From DASQBT01 sp049578545 (GTDB taxonomy: Bacteria > Pseudomonadota > Gammaproteobacteria > Burkholderiales > Thiobacillaceae), in NCBI GenBank assembly GCA_049578545.1, contig JBAUMF010000015.1, positions 1-44,225 of the forward strand: DNA of 44,225 bases. Reading direction: 5' to 3'. A program made the translations under genes and the position numbers. Every line of letters begins with the position of its first letter. Position 1 is the first letter of the stretch. Positions 9,801 to 17,704 of this stretch are shown in pieces. Under the pieces are notes generated by a model. That model had not been told where the DNA came from, did no database searches, and saw nothing but the letters and a program-made list of their open reading frames with translations.

Positions 9801-12800
9801 GGGTCGTTGACGCTTTGCGACCAGTAGGTCAAGGTCGTGGGGCTGTCGGAGAACTTGGCCTGCACCGTCGTCGGGTTTGTGGCCGAGCCAAACGGGCAGG
9901 TGTAGGTTCCGTTGGGATCAAACGGATGGCTGCCGGTAATGGGACTGCCATCCAGCGCCAGGCCGAACAGGCAGTTGACCTGCCGGCGCCATGGATCCAT
10001 CTTGCCCGCCGGATGGGTGTTGGCGTTGATGACGACTGAGGCAGCGCCGACACCTTGCAGCCGGACGGGCTTCCACATCAGCAGGATTTCGTTGTAGGCA
10101 CCGGGAGGCACGATGATCATGTCGCCCGGGGCGGCGGCGTCGATCGCCGACTGGATGGTTTGCCCAGCTGCCAGGACGGACGGAGTCTTGCCGCCGATCG
10201 TGACCGTCACGGCGTCGACCGACTTCTTGCCGTTGGCGGCCGTGATGACCAGTTCACCGCAGCGCGCGGCATTGCCATTGCCGGTGGGACCACCATATTG
10301 CTGTTGCTGCTGCACGGGGCATGCGGGCACGTTGTTCGGCACATTGAGAACGATGGTCGTATCCGTCCACGTAGTGATGCTCGCTGCCGGCACGGCCACA
10401 CCGCCGATGGTCACGCTTCCCTTCGTGCCGCCAAAGCCATAGTAGTGCTTCACCGTCTTCAGATTGAACGGGGAGGTGGTGGCCTGGGGTCCTGAGTAGG
10501 CGTGGTTGTTCACCTGCTGGTCACCCAAGGCGGTAATGGTAATGGCATGACCAGCCGCGCTCACCCAGGGCCCGGCGATGTCGCTGCTCGTCACGCTGCT
10601 AATTGCCGGTGTGGTATCGGGATAAGAGCAGTCGGCGTTGTTGTACCCAGCCCCCGCGAAGGCAGAAGTAGGCACTACCGGCGTATCCATGTACTGGGTC
10701 TGCCCGGGCATGAACGGGATCTCGTAGCAGAACTGGCTGTACGCCGGGTTGAACAGCGGGTCGGGGGTCGCGCCGCTTCCCGGGTCATTCATGCAGGTCA
10801 CCATCATGGTCGGCGCATAGCCGGTCGGATTGGGCGGGTTGACTTCCCAGGACGAGTAAGTCAGGCCGTTGTAGGCGCCCCAATGATCCGAGTAGACGCG
10901 GGAGATCTCGTTCCCGGCCCAGTCCTTGAGGGAGATGGGGAGATCGGGTGGCGAGAATTTCTCGCCGAACTGCGGCGAGAACGGATCGAACTCCGACGTA
11001 TAGTCATCGGTGATCACGCCGGTGAAATGTGCGGCGGCATGCGTCGAGGTAAAGATGTAGAACTTCGCCAGGGCCGATGTCTGGTCCGCAAGCGTCACTT
11101 CCTTGCGGTCGCAAAGGTTGCGGGTTGCGCCGGCAAAGGGCGCCACTTCCTGGGACCCAGGATAAAGACTGATGTAGTCCGGCACGACGCGCGCCTCGCC
11201 CACGCATGGCCAGAAGGACTCCACGCTGCCGGTGTCGCCCTCGTGTCGCGGCGATCCCAGATTCGTAGTGGGGTTCTGGGCGTTGTTGGCGTTGTAGCTG
11301 GCATTCACCGCCGCCTGGTCGGGCATGATGAAGACGTTGCCCAGGCCTGCGAACTGCTGGGCCACCGGGGCGATATAGTTGTCGCCGATAAGGATGTTCT
11401 TGTCCTCTTCCTTGACCAGTTCATAGCCCGGCGGCACCACTACTTCGACGACATACTTGCCGGCCGGCAGCATGGGTGTGTTGTCGGTCGGGTTGGCTAC
11501 GCAGATCGTGCAGTTCGTGCCGACAACCGATCCGGTTCCGCCGGTCGGGGCACCGGTCGTCGGATTCCTGCCGGCGATGCTGGGGAACTGGTACATCCCG
11601 TCGTAAGGCGCGGGCTGGACCTGGTTCCAGTTGTGCATGCCGTCATAGCATTTGAACTGGGAGTCGTTCGGCAGCGCAGTGGGGGTGGGTCCGCCGTGCT
11701 CGGAGTTGTAGACGTCGAGGTAATTCGGCTGGTCATACAGCGAGAAGAAGAACAGATCGCCGGGTGTGCTCGTCGTTGGGGCAGGCAACTGGCCAGGGCA
11801 GTTCATGTTGGGCACGCCATCGGAGCGGAAGCCCTGCGCCCAGTCGTCCCAGCTGCTGGTCTGTGTGCTGTCAACCAGTTTCAGTGTCTTGGTGATCCCA
11901 TCTGCGGCTAGTCCTTCCTGGTAAAGATTGATGGTCACATGCGGAACCAGGGGTTCCCAGCTGAGTTGCAGGAGCAAGGCCGGATCGTCAAACGGGCGGG
12001 TAGAGGCATACACCACATGTCCATGGATGCCACCGTTCTCGCCGGGTGCAAAGGGCGTCTTGCCGAACTCGACGAACGAGTTCTGTCCCGAGAAACCCTG
12101 CCAGCCCTCGCTGGTCACCCACGGCGGATCGACGCGTCCTGTGGAGCCCTTCTGGTTCGTCGGGTCGGTAAAGTCACCCGGGTTGGTGCAGTCCGCCGTC
12201 AAGCAATACTTGGCGCCCGGCACGCGCAGGGCGAGCGGCACGGAGACCTGTTCGGCGGTGTTCGTCATGAGGTTTCCGATAATGGAGGTTCCACCGCCGG
12301 GTGTACCGTCGGCCGGCCCGCCCGCGTCGTAGACCACGTGGGTCCCGGTATTTTTGTAACGGGTCGAGTCCGTCTCGATCACGTACCAGCTGAATAGCGG
12401 GAACACCTCGTTGAATCCGGCGTTGCCGTTGAAGTCGGTACTGTTGAAGTTGGAGAAGCTGCCGTCGCGAAAGCGGATGTTGGTCGGAACCAGCGATAGC
12501 CCAGACTCGTGTTCCTGCCTGACTCCGTCACCATTCTCGTCAAAGAACGTCGAGGTATACATATTCGCTTGCCACTGGTTTATCGCGATCTGTCCCAAGT
12601 TTCCGGAAGCAGAATTGGTGTGGTCAAGGCGAACCGGAGTCGACAGGCCATCCACCAGCATGTCGTTCCACTGGTCGAACACGGTGACTCTCCAGTCCCC
12701 ATCGGGAAGGCCCGATATGCTGAAGCTTCCGTCGGGGTTGCATTTGGTGAACGCAAAGTCTTCGCCGTCCGGGTCGCCGAAGCTGACGTAGCATTGGGTG

Positions 12801-15800
12801 AACGAGAAGCTGTCGTTCGAACCGCTGCTGTAAAGGCGTTCATCCGGCGTGCGGCTCATGCGCTCGGTGGTCACGATGCCGGTCACGGTATTCGTGCAAT
12901 TCGTGCCGGTAATGTTGGGGTCGGTTCCGCCGCAAACGCCAGCCTTGCGGGCATTGATGATCGCCGGGTTGGCAAAGCCGATGGACACGTGGTATCCGGC
13001 AGGGCCGTATTCCTGGAAGTAGCTGGGCTCAGCGATGCGCAGGAAGGAGTCATGGGCCTTCTGGCCGTCCAGGGTATTGGTCTGCAGCCACTCCTCGCCC
13101 TTGGCGATCCGTTCGGCGGCGGGCGTCGCCACCACGCCGTAGCGCCCCGGATACAGGTTGGCGATCACGGCCTGGCCAGCAAGGGGCGAAAGGGTTGTAC
13201 CGTCCGACTCATACTTCGGGCAGGTCACGACCATGCCGGTGATGCCCTGGTCGCTCGCGGTTCCACCGGCACCCTGAAGTTCGTTCTTGGAGATGGGACA
13301 GGCATCCAGTCCGGTGTTCGGGTCCTTGGTTCCCGCGAGGGCGTTCGACAGCGGCATGTTGAACATGTCGTAGGTGATCTGGCCGGTCGCGTCACCGGTG
13401 CCGCCGGCGTCGTCGAACAGGGTGATCTGGAAGCCGGCCAGTCCGGGTTCGTTGGGTGACAGCGTGTCGATTCCCCCGCCGGCATCGTTCTCGCCGTTGA
13501 GCGGGAAATCGTCCTCGAACACGAATACCGAGAGCTTGGCCGTCGGGAACGGCTGCGGTTCAGTCAGTATCGTGACGGACGTCTGCCCTGCGGCAAGCGG
13601 GGCACCGGCCATGCCATGACCGCAGGAACTCGGGTCCGTGGCGTTCGCCGAGCCGGCGGTGCAGTCAGCCGACCCATTGCCAGCGATGAAGGGGTTCGCC
13701 GAGTCGCCCGGCAGGATCGAAATGTAGTAGCGCTTGGTTGCATCCAGAGCGACCTGGCCCGGATCAACGGCCGTTTCCTGCGTACCGGGCCTGCACACGC
13801 CATTGCCGCCATCGCATACCGCGTTCGCGTGCTTTCCGGTCGTCGGATCAATTACGGTCTGGCCTGACTCGCACGACAGTGGTCCCGTGCACCCCTGCGC
13901 CACCACCGGCATATAGCTGGTGTGGAAATTGGTCCCAAACGTCGGAACGATGGTGGTGCCCCCGGTGTTCGTCGTCTTGGTTGGATCAATATAGAAGGTG
14001 CGGTCCTCCTCGATGATCCAGCGATAGTCGGTGATGGCGGTTGTCTTGTCCTTGCCGTCCAGCACCGACACGGAGAGACCGGTTGCAGTCGGGAAGTTCA
14101 GCGTCACGGTTGCGGTCGAGGCGCTGATGGTCCCTTGGGAGTTTTGCGCCTTGTAGGTGAACGTATAGGTGCCCGGCGCGGAGACGGTGGCGTTGAAACC
14201 GCCGCTCGGGTCCACGGACAACGTGCCGGAGCCGGGGCCGGAGAGCGGTGAGACACTGGTTGCGCTTACTGTGAGCGGGTAGCCTGCGCCATCCTTGTCC
14301 ACCGACAGGATCCCCGGAGATTTGATGCTCAGCGCCGTCGCGACGTTCGAGGTATACGTGACGGGATTCATCGCGATGCCGCTGGCCGGCTCGATGGTCG
14401 CTGCACCCAGCGTTACCGTGGTGCATATCGTGGTGGTTCCGTTGGCACAATAGGTGAAGGAGTCGGAGGTTGCAGACCCAGTCGGAACGTAGGTGAAGGT
14501 GCCGTTTACGTTGAGGGTCAGGGTGCCATGGCTAGGTGGCGTCGAGACTGCGACCCCGTGCACGTTGACGTCGTTGGCGATCACGCCCTTGGCTGGATCC
14601 GACACCGTGAGCGTCTTTCCCGCGATCAGGGCATCGTAGGTATCCTGATTGGCTACGGCGGCGGGATCAGCCGGCAGTCCAGCGCCGTTGATGCCGATGT
14701 AGGCCAGCATGCCGGCGTCGCGCTCCGTGGCATTGCCGGACAGGCTCAGTTCGCGGTCAAACACCGGGAGCGCCGGGGAATTGGCAGGAGGCACGTTCAA
14801 CATGACATCCATCGTCTTGCCTGCGGCCATGAATACCTCGGTCTGCACGCGGGGAACCCCGGGCAGCGGGTTGCCGTCTTCAGCGATCAACGAGAATCCT
14901 GGAAGCGCTGCAGTGCCCCCCGTCAGCGTTCCGACGAGTGAAGGCACGTGCATGCGCAGGCCGGCATTGACGAAGCGAACCAGCACGTTTCCGCTGACGC
15001 CCGAGGTTGGCGAGGCCGGGAACAATGAAGCCGCTGCATGGGTCTTGTCGAACGCGACGCCGTTGATCAGGTAATACAACGGCGTGTAGTTCACCGCCGG
15101 CGGATAGCAGGTGTTGATGGTTCCGACCGGCGCTTGGGGATTGCCGCATTGGCCGGGCTGTCCGGACCACACCCGGGTTTCGCTGAAGCCGGCAGTGTTG
15201 ACCGCGGCGTTCACCGCATTGTTCTGGACCGGGTCGATTTCGCTGAACAGCAGCGGCACCTCGGCATCGTAGGTCACGCCGGGGTAGGCGGTGCCGGCCG
15301 CAGTTTCCGCGCCGGTGGTGGGATCCGCCGTGGGCGCGCCGGTGACCACCAGGATTCCATAGAGGCCCATCGGTCCCTGAATGGACGGGTGGGTGCCCGA
15401 CTCGATCAGATAGGTGCCCGGCTTCGGAGCGGTCCAGGTCAGCGCACAAGGTGACGCACATTGGCCCGTGCCGGCCGTGGTGCCGACCGCCACTTCAGTG
15501 GCGAAGGACTGTACGCGCGGACCCTGCGCGGGTGGCGTGCCTTTCACCGTGGGATCCGCGATGGGCCACGTGAGCTGCTGCGCATTGGAGTGGTCAGGGC
15601 TTGGTGTCCTGATTGGGGCGCTGCCAAGACCACCGCCCAACTGCCCCACGATGACCAGCGAGGTGGGCACGGTATTGCCGTTGCTGAACGAGAGGTTGTT
15701 CGTAAGGTTGATCGTCAGGTTGGTTCCAGTGGGGACGGTAATCACCACGGGCGACCAGCCGGTGGCCGCCGGATTGAGTTTGGCGCAGGTCGCTGTGGTG

Positions 15801-15988
15801 GACGCAGGTTGAGTGGCGTCGCAACTGTAGCCCCACATGGGCACCGTCGAACCATCGGGCAGGGTCAGGCTGGCCGAGCCCGCAGTGAGGTTGACGCCGT
15901 CAGCCAGGGACACGCCAGAGGCCAGGAGCAGACCTGAAACCATTAGTCCCGCTTTGAGCAGGAGCGAGTTGAAGGTATGGGATCGCAT
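6854..15988 (-). CDS. Giant multidomain surface protein with cupredoxin-like (MCO-derived) N-terminus
   Basis: Exported protein of 3044 residues; its signal peptide ends near VSLADG. Domains in order: MCO-like cupredoxin region (about 30-450; PMWGYSCDA and GTYLIESGTHPSIQGPMGLYG parallel MCO-B); a VCBS/tandem beta-sandwich (about 460-545, TLTVSDPAKGVIANDV); SdrD/SpaA-like surface domains (FFDENGDGVRQEHE near 1146); an IPT-like Ig domain (about 1790-1930); a right-handed beta-helix (from about 1940, TIQSAIDAAAPGDMIIVPPG); a DUF11 repeat (about 2795-2925, DLAITKTDGVTNVIRGSSV); and a terminal beta-sandwich ending LALTGS. None of the four MCO copper motifs survives in the cupredoxin part. The start has AGGAG seven bases upstream. 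It follows MCO-B by 17 nt in one operon. Likely role: extracellular scaffold or matrix partner of MCO-A/B. Large MCOs such as Leptothrix MofA are loosely analogous. Confidence 0.8.
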   Translation of the reverse strand: MRSHTFNSLLLKAGLMVSGLLLASGVSLADGVNLTAGSASLTLPDGSTVPMWGYSCDATQPASTTATCAKLNPAATGWSPVVITVPTGTNLTINLTNNLSFSNGNTVPTSLVIVGQLGGGLGSAPIRTPSPDHSNAQQLTWPIADPTVKGTPPAQGPRVQSFATEVAVGTTAGTGQCASPCALTWTAPKPGTYLIESGTHPSIQGPMGLYGILVVTGAPTADPTTGAETAAGTAYPGVTYDAEVPLLFSEIDPVQNNAVNAAVNTAGFSETRVWSGQPGQCGNPQAPVGTINTCYPPAVNYTPLYYLINGVAFDKTHAAASLFPASPTSGVSGNVLVRFVNAGLRMHVPSLVGTLTGGTAALPGFSLIAEDGNPLPGVPRVQTEVFMAAGKTMDVMLNVPPANSPALPVFDRELSLSGNATERDAGMLAYIGINGAGLPADPAAVANQDTYDALIAGKTLTVSDPAKGVIANDVNVHGVAVSTPPSHGTLTLNVNGTFTYVPTGSATSDSFTYCANGTTTICTTVTLGAATIEPASGIAMNPVTYTSNVATALSIKSPGILSVDKDGAGYPLTVSATSVSPLSGPGSGTLSVDPSGGFNATVSAPGTYTFTYKAQNSQGTISASTATVTLNFPTATGLSVSVLDGKDKTTAITDYRWIIEEDRTFYIDPTKTTNTGGTTIVPTFGTNFHTSYMPVVAQGCTGPLSCESGQTVIDPTTGKHANAVCDGGNGVCRPGTQETAVDPGQVALDATKRYYISILPGDSANPFIAGNGSADCTAGSANATDPSSCGHGMAGAPLAAGQTSVTILTEPQPFPTAKLSVFVFEDDFPLNGENDAGGGIDTLSPNEPGLAGFQITLFDDAGGTGDATGQITYDMFNMPLSNALAGTKDPNTGLDACPISKNELQGAGGTASDQGITGMVVTCPKYESDGTTLSPLAGQAVIANLYPGRYGVVATPAAERIAKGEEWLQTNTLDGQKAHDSFLRIAEPSYFQEYGPAGYHVSIGFANPAIINARKAGVCGGTDPNITGTNCTNTVTGIVTTERMSRTPDERLYSSGSNDSFSFTQCYVSFGDPDGEDFAFTKCNPDGSFSISGLPDGDWRVTVFDQWNDMLVDGLSTPVRLDHTNSASGNLGQIAINQWQANMYTSTFFDENGDGVRQEHESGLSLVPTNIRFRDGSFSNFNSTDFNGNAGFNEVFPLFSWYVIETDSTRYKNTGTHVVYDAGGPADGTPGGGTSIIGNLMTNTAEQVSVPLALRVPGAKYCLTADCTNPGDFTDPTNQKGSTGRVDPPWVTSEGWQGFSGQNSFVEFGKTPFAPGENGGIHGHVVYASTRPFDDPALLLQLSWEPLVPHVTINLYQEGLAADGITKTLKLVDSTQTSSWDDWAQGFRSDGVPNMNCPGQLPAPTTSTPGDLFFFSLYDQPNYLDVYNSEHGGPTPTALPNDSQFKCYDGMHNWNQVQPAPYDGMYQFPSIAGRNPTTGAPTGGTGSVVGTNCTICVANPTDNTPMLPAGKYVVEVVVPPGYELVKEEDKNILIGDNYIAPVAQQFAGLGNVFIMPDQAAVNASYNANNAQNPTTNLGSPRHEGDTGSVESFWPCVGEARVVPDYISLYPGSQEVAPFAGATRNLCDRKEVTLADQTSALAKFYIFTSTHAAAHFTGVITDDYTSEFDPFSPQFGEKFSPPDLPISLKDWAGNEISRVYSDHWGAYNGLTYSSWEVNPPNPTGYAPTMMVTCMNDPGSGATPDPLFNPAYSQFCYEIPFMPGQTQYMDTPVVPTSAFAGAGYNNADCSYPDTTPAISSVTSSDIAGPWVSAAGHAITITALGDQQVNNHAYSGPQATTSPFNLKTVKHYYGFGGTKGSVTIGGVAVPAASITTWTDTTIVLNVPNNVPACPVQQQQQYGGPTGNGNAARCGELVITAANGKKSVDAVTVTIGGKTPSVLAAGQTIQSAIDAAAPGDMIIVPPGAYNEILLMWKPVRLQGVGAASVVINANTHPAGKMDPWRRQVNCLFGLALDGSPITGSHPFDPNGTYTCPFGSATNPTTVQAKFSDSPTTLTYWSQSVNDPQIDRLPLEATVGWDANLNGNLAELLQEPSLMGALEGAAITVLSKGVDFHGQNPFDPTLLAGFPTGTTLLTNSTQICGSGSGNGNGNRNHFPSSFWCNPSSIDGLSITDSSQGGGGIFVHGWGHNIQIANNRIYNNAGTFSGGISVGQGEHPGVNLQGSATNAPPGSCESSGTANVALPYCFDMNVNIHHNAVTQNSSLGDELFSATPAGAGGVSFASGSDYYTFSSNWVCGNLGSGDGGGLGHIGFSKNGDIEHNAFLFNQSTNPTIPANGGGLIIMGAPDVDPPCGATTDADCVPADLSTIGPSDGVGPGLKINANLIMGNQAESGSGGGIAFQSVNGSEVVSFPTTPSQWYSVSVTNNIIANNVAGWDGAGISLLDALNMNIVNNTIMSNDSTASSGVLFNTIGAPLASTLGSNCTQNGGTTSCPQPAGLVSIQNSAVLQANLPTSVTIRCPTGHYTGSGNGTNGNCRSFSVPLLYNDVFWQNRSFDIGVGALGAGTLNQQNVVALYDAFTSTLAPSQPQADATTPNGNGVIITGGSGACTTASYWDIGARGDTGPTNHSSTLTLAPTYSVLTDITGYNAAGLHNSNSNPTVVSQYCNGSRVPPEGICLSPTGQSVPCGWQVPPGIADATVPNPIFNLTPAATVDEGNNWINISWGPLTLTNPTVLGLDGNYGGGDLLGNYAPAAGSPLINAGISAAVSGVAPPSTDFFGTTRTAPYDIGAVEFVAPPASSDLAITKTDGVTNVIRGSSVTYTIVVTNNGPSTVTGAVVADTRPSAITAGSWSWSCAPTGSNGCGPSGNSGSGNINKTLGTLASGASVTFTVTGTISSSAAFGNFSNSATVTAPSGTSDPNTSNNNATDTDTVVTPAVSFTGESGVATLNGAGTTLSFGNRNGSVSDTVTLTIGGTASVTFGTATVTNGTGTAFSKGADSCSGNTFAVGATCTITVNFNGPTGNSARTGTLTVPHNGTGSPATLALTGS

Positions 15989-16005
15989 GGCGGTTCTCCT
16001 TTGTC

Positions 16006-17694
16006 CTAGTTCGATTCGTTGATCACGAATGCCTGGGGATCAACGAGCAGCATCATCATCATTCCGCCCGGGAAGATGTTGTTGGTCGTGATTTCACGTT
16101 CGTTGTGCGAGTGCCACATGAAAGCGAATCCGGATTCCTCGCGCGGGTTGCCGATTGTCCCGGAGGGGGGAGTGGTCGAGGTCGGGCCGATGGCGCGGCC
16201 GGTCGCGTCCGGGCCAAGATAGGGACTGCCTCCGTACCAGAGCCCGTTGGTCAGAATGTTCGAGTCGGGCAGGGTCGCCGGGCCGCCGGAACCGACTTCG
16301 CCAAAGGGATGGGCTTCCAAAGGCAGCAGATGATCCTGGCACCATTCGTAATAGTTCGGTGCATCAGGCGGCGCGCCGCTGGCCACCGTGTAGTAACCGT
16401 TGGCGTCGGGATTGCAAACCACTTGTTGGCCGTTGTACGTTGCGTGCGCCGGGTCTGCAGCCGTGTCGATGTTGTAGACGGCGCCAGCCCCGCTTGACGT
16501 ATGCGCGTATACGTCCCAGTTCAGTCCCTTGCCAGTCCAGTAAAAGATGCCGTCCATGGCCAGGCCCGGCGTGGATGTTGTGGTGAAGAGCAGGGGCCCG
16601 GCAAGTTTGGTCGGATCCGTCGCGCTGAGCAGCAGGTTGCCGTCACGGGCGAGGATGTGGACGTGGTTGGCGTGTTCGTGGAAGGGATGCTGCCAGCGCC
16701 CGGTGCCGATAATGCGCAACAGGGCGAGCTCGCCCGGATGCACGTGCGGATTGCCGTTATAGGGCTGGTGCGGATACTGGGACGCGTAATTCGGATCCAT
16801 GTCGTCCGGCATTGAGCGTCCGTTGACCATGAAATACGCTGGGTGGTAGGGCTCGGTCTCCACGGTCATGCAGCCGCTTGGCTGGTTGCAGGCCGCCCCG
16901 GCCTGCTCCTCCGCCTGGCGGTGGATGCGGGGGTCCATTTCGGAAAACTGGAACAGGTATTCGCGGTCGTAGCAGCTTTGCGGGATGTCGTAGGCGGAGG
17001 CGGCCAGACGGAAATCGGGCTGGCCGTCGGGGAGCGTGAGGCCCGCATTCATGCGATGGCAACCAGGCGGAACACCCGTGGGCAGCGTTTCAGCTGGAAC
17101 GACATTCGGCAGGACGATGATGGCGCCGTACAGTCCCATCTCGACTTGCAGGTCACCCTGGGTGCCGCTGTAGTAAGCGCGCGTACCGGGCGATGAGGCG
17201 GTGAAGGTGTAGGTCACGGCACAGCCGGGCGTGGCCTCTGTCGTCAACAGGCCCTGGCTTGTGGGCGCGGCGGTGCAGGTGTTTGGCTGGCTAGCCGCCG
17301 GCGCGGCAGTGACCTGGAAGCCGGGAAACAGGATCGAAGTGTTGCCTGCCGCCTTCGGAAGATCGTTGGTCAGGGTGACGGTGACTGTGTCGCCCTCGTG
17401 CACAATCAGGGTTGGTCCGGGGATCTGCATCGTCGGGCAGTTGGCACCCTGCTGGGCGCCGATGGTTGCCGGAGCGAACCCGGACGGCGTGGTATTGCAG
17501 CCATACCCCCATGAATAGACAGACTGGCCGTCGGGCTGGCTGATGTAGGCTGGCGAAGCAACCAGGTCGAAGCTGGGTCCGGTAATGCCGGGCGCCGCCC
17601 CCTGCGCGTGGCCAACAAACAGCGAGGCGAAACCGGCTACGGTAACTCGCAGCAGCCGTCCGGTCTGGGTCTTGGTCGTTGTCGTCTGGTGCAT
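16006..17694 (-). CDS. Multicopper oxidase-type protein B (half of the trinuclear copper ligands)
   Basis: Exported cupredoxin-fold protein of 562 residues (N-terminal hydrophobic core VTVAGFASLFVGHAQG). Domain 1 keeps the MCO frame (PGPTLIVHEGDTVTVTLTN) but has lost its copper histidines: NTSILFPGF replaces the HWHG motif, and AYYSGTQGDLQVEM replaces WYHSH. The C-terminal part has HPFHEHANHVH (336-346) and WHSH (527-530), giving HxH pairs for a trinuclear cluster. Ser529 replaces the type-1 Cys. A Met cluster (GGMMMMLL) follows. AGGAGG is placed six bases before the ATG and overlaps the MCO-A stop, so the two are translated in step. It should need MCO-A for a complete oxidase. It is clearly MCO family; the substrate (Mn, Fe, Cu or organic) cannot be told from sequence. 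Confidence 0.88.
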   Translation of the reverse strand: MHQTTTTKTQTGRLLRVTVAGFASLFVGHAQGAAPGITGPSFDLVASPAYISQPDGQSVYSWGYGCNTTPSGFAPATIGAQQGANCPTMQIPGPTLIVHEGDTVTVTLTNDLPKAAGNTSILFPGFQVTAAPAASQPNTCTAAPTSQGLLTTEATPGCAVTYTFTASSPGTRAYYSGTQGDLQVEMGLYGAIIVLPNVVPAETLPTGVPPGCHRMNAGLTLPDGQPDFRLAASAYDIPQSCYDREYLFQFSEMDPRIHRQAEEQAGAACNQPSGCMTVETEPYHPAYFMVNGRSMPDDMDPNYASQYPHQPYNGNPHVHPGELALLRIIGTGRWQHPFHEHANHVHILARDGNLLLSATDPTKLAGPLLFTTTSTPGLAMDGIFYWTGKGLNWDVYAHTSSGAGAVYNIDTAADPAHATYNGQQVVCNPDANGYYTVASGAPPDAPNYYEWCQDHLLPLEAHPFGEVGSGGPATLPDSNILTNGLWYGGSPYLGPDATGRAIGPTSTTPPSGTIGNPREESGFAFMWHSHNEREITTNNIFPGGMMMMLLVDPQAFVINESN

Positions 17695-17704
17695 GGTTTT
17701 CCTC

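Noticed and set aside
8042..10039. Open frame of 665 codons on the plus strand
   Set aside because: It lies wholly antisense to the giant gene, has Arg/Val/Gly-biased composition, no domain and no ribosome site; it is a shadow of codon bias.
10502..11911. Open frame of 469 codons on the plus strand
   Set aside because: Antisense to the giant gene with no recognisable domain; same explanation.
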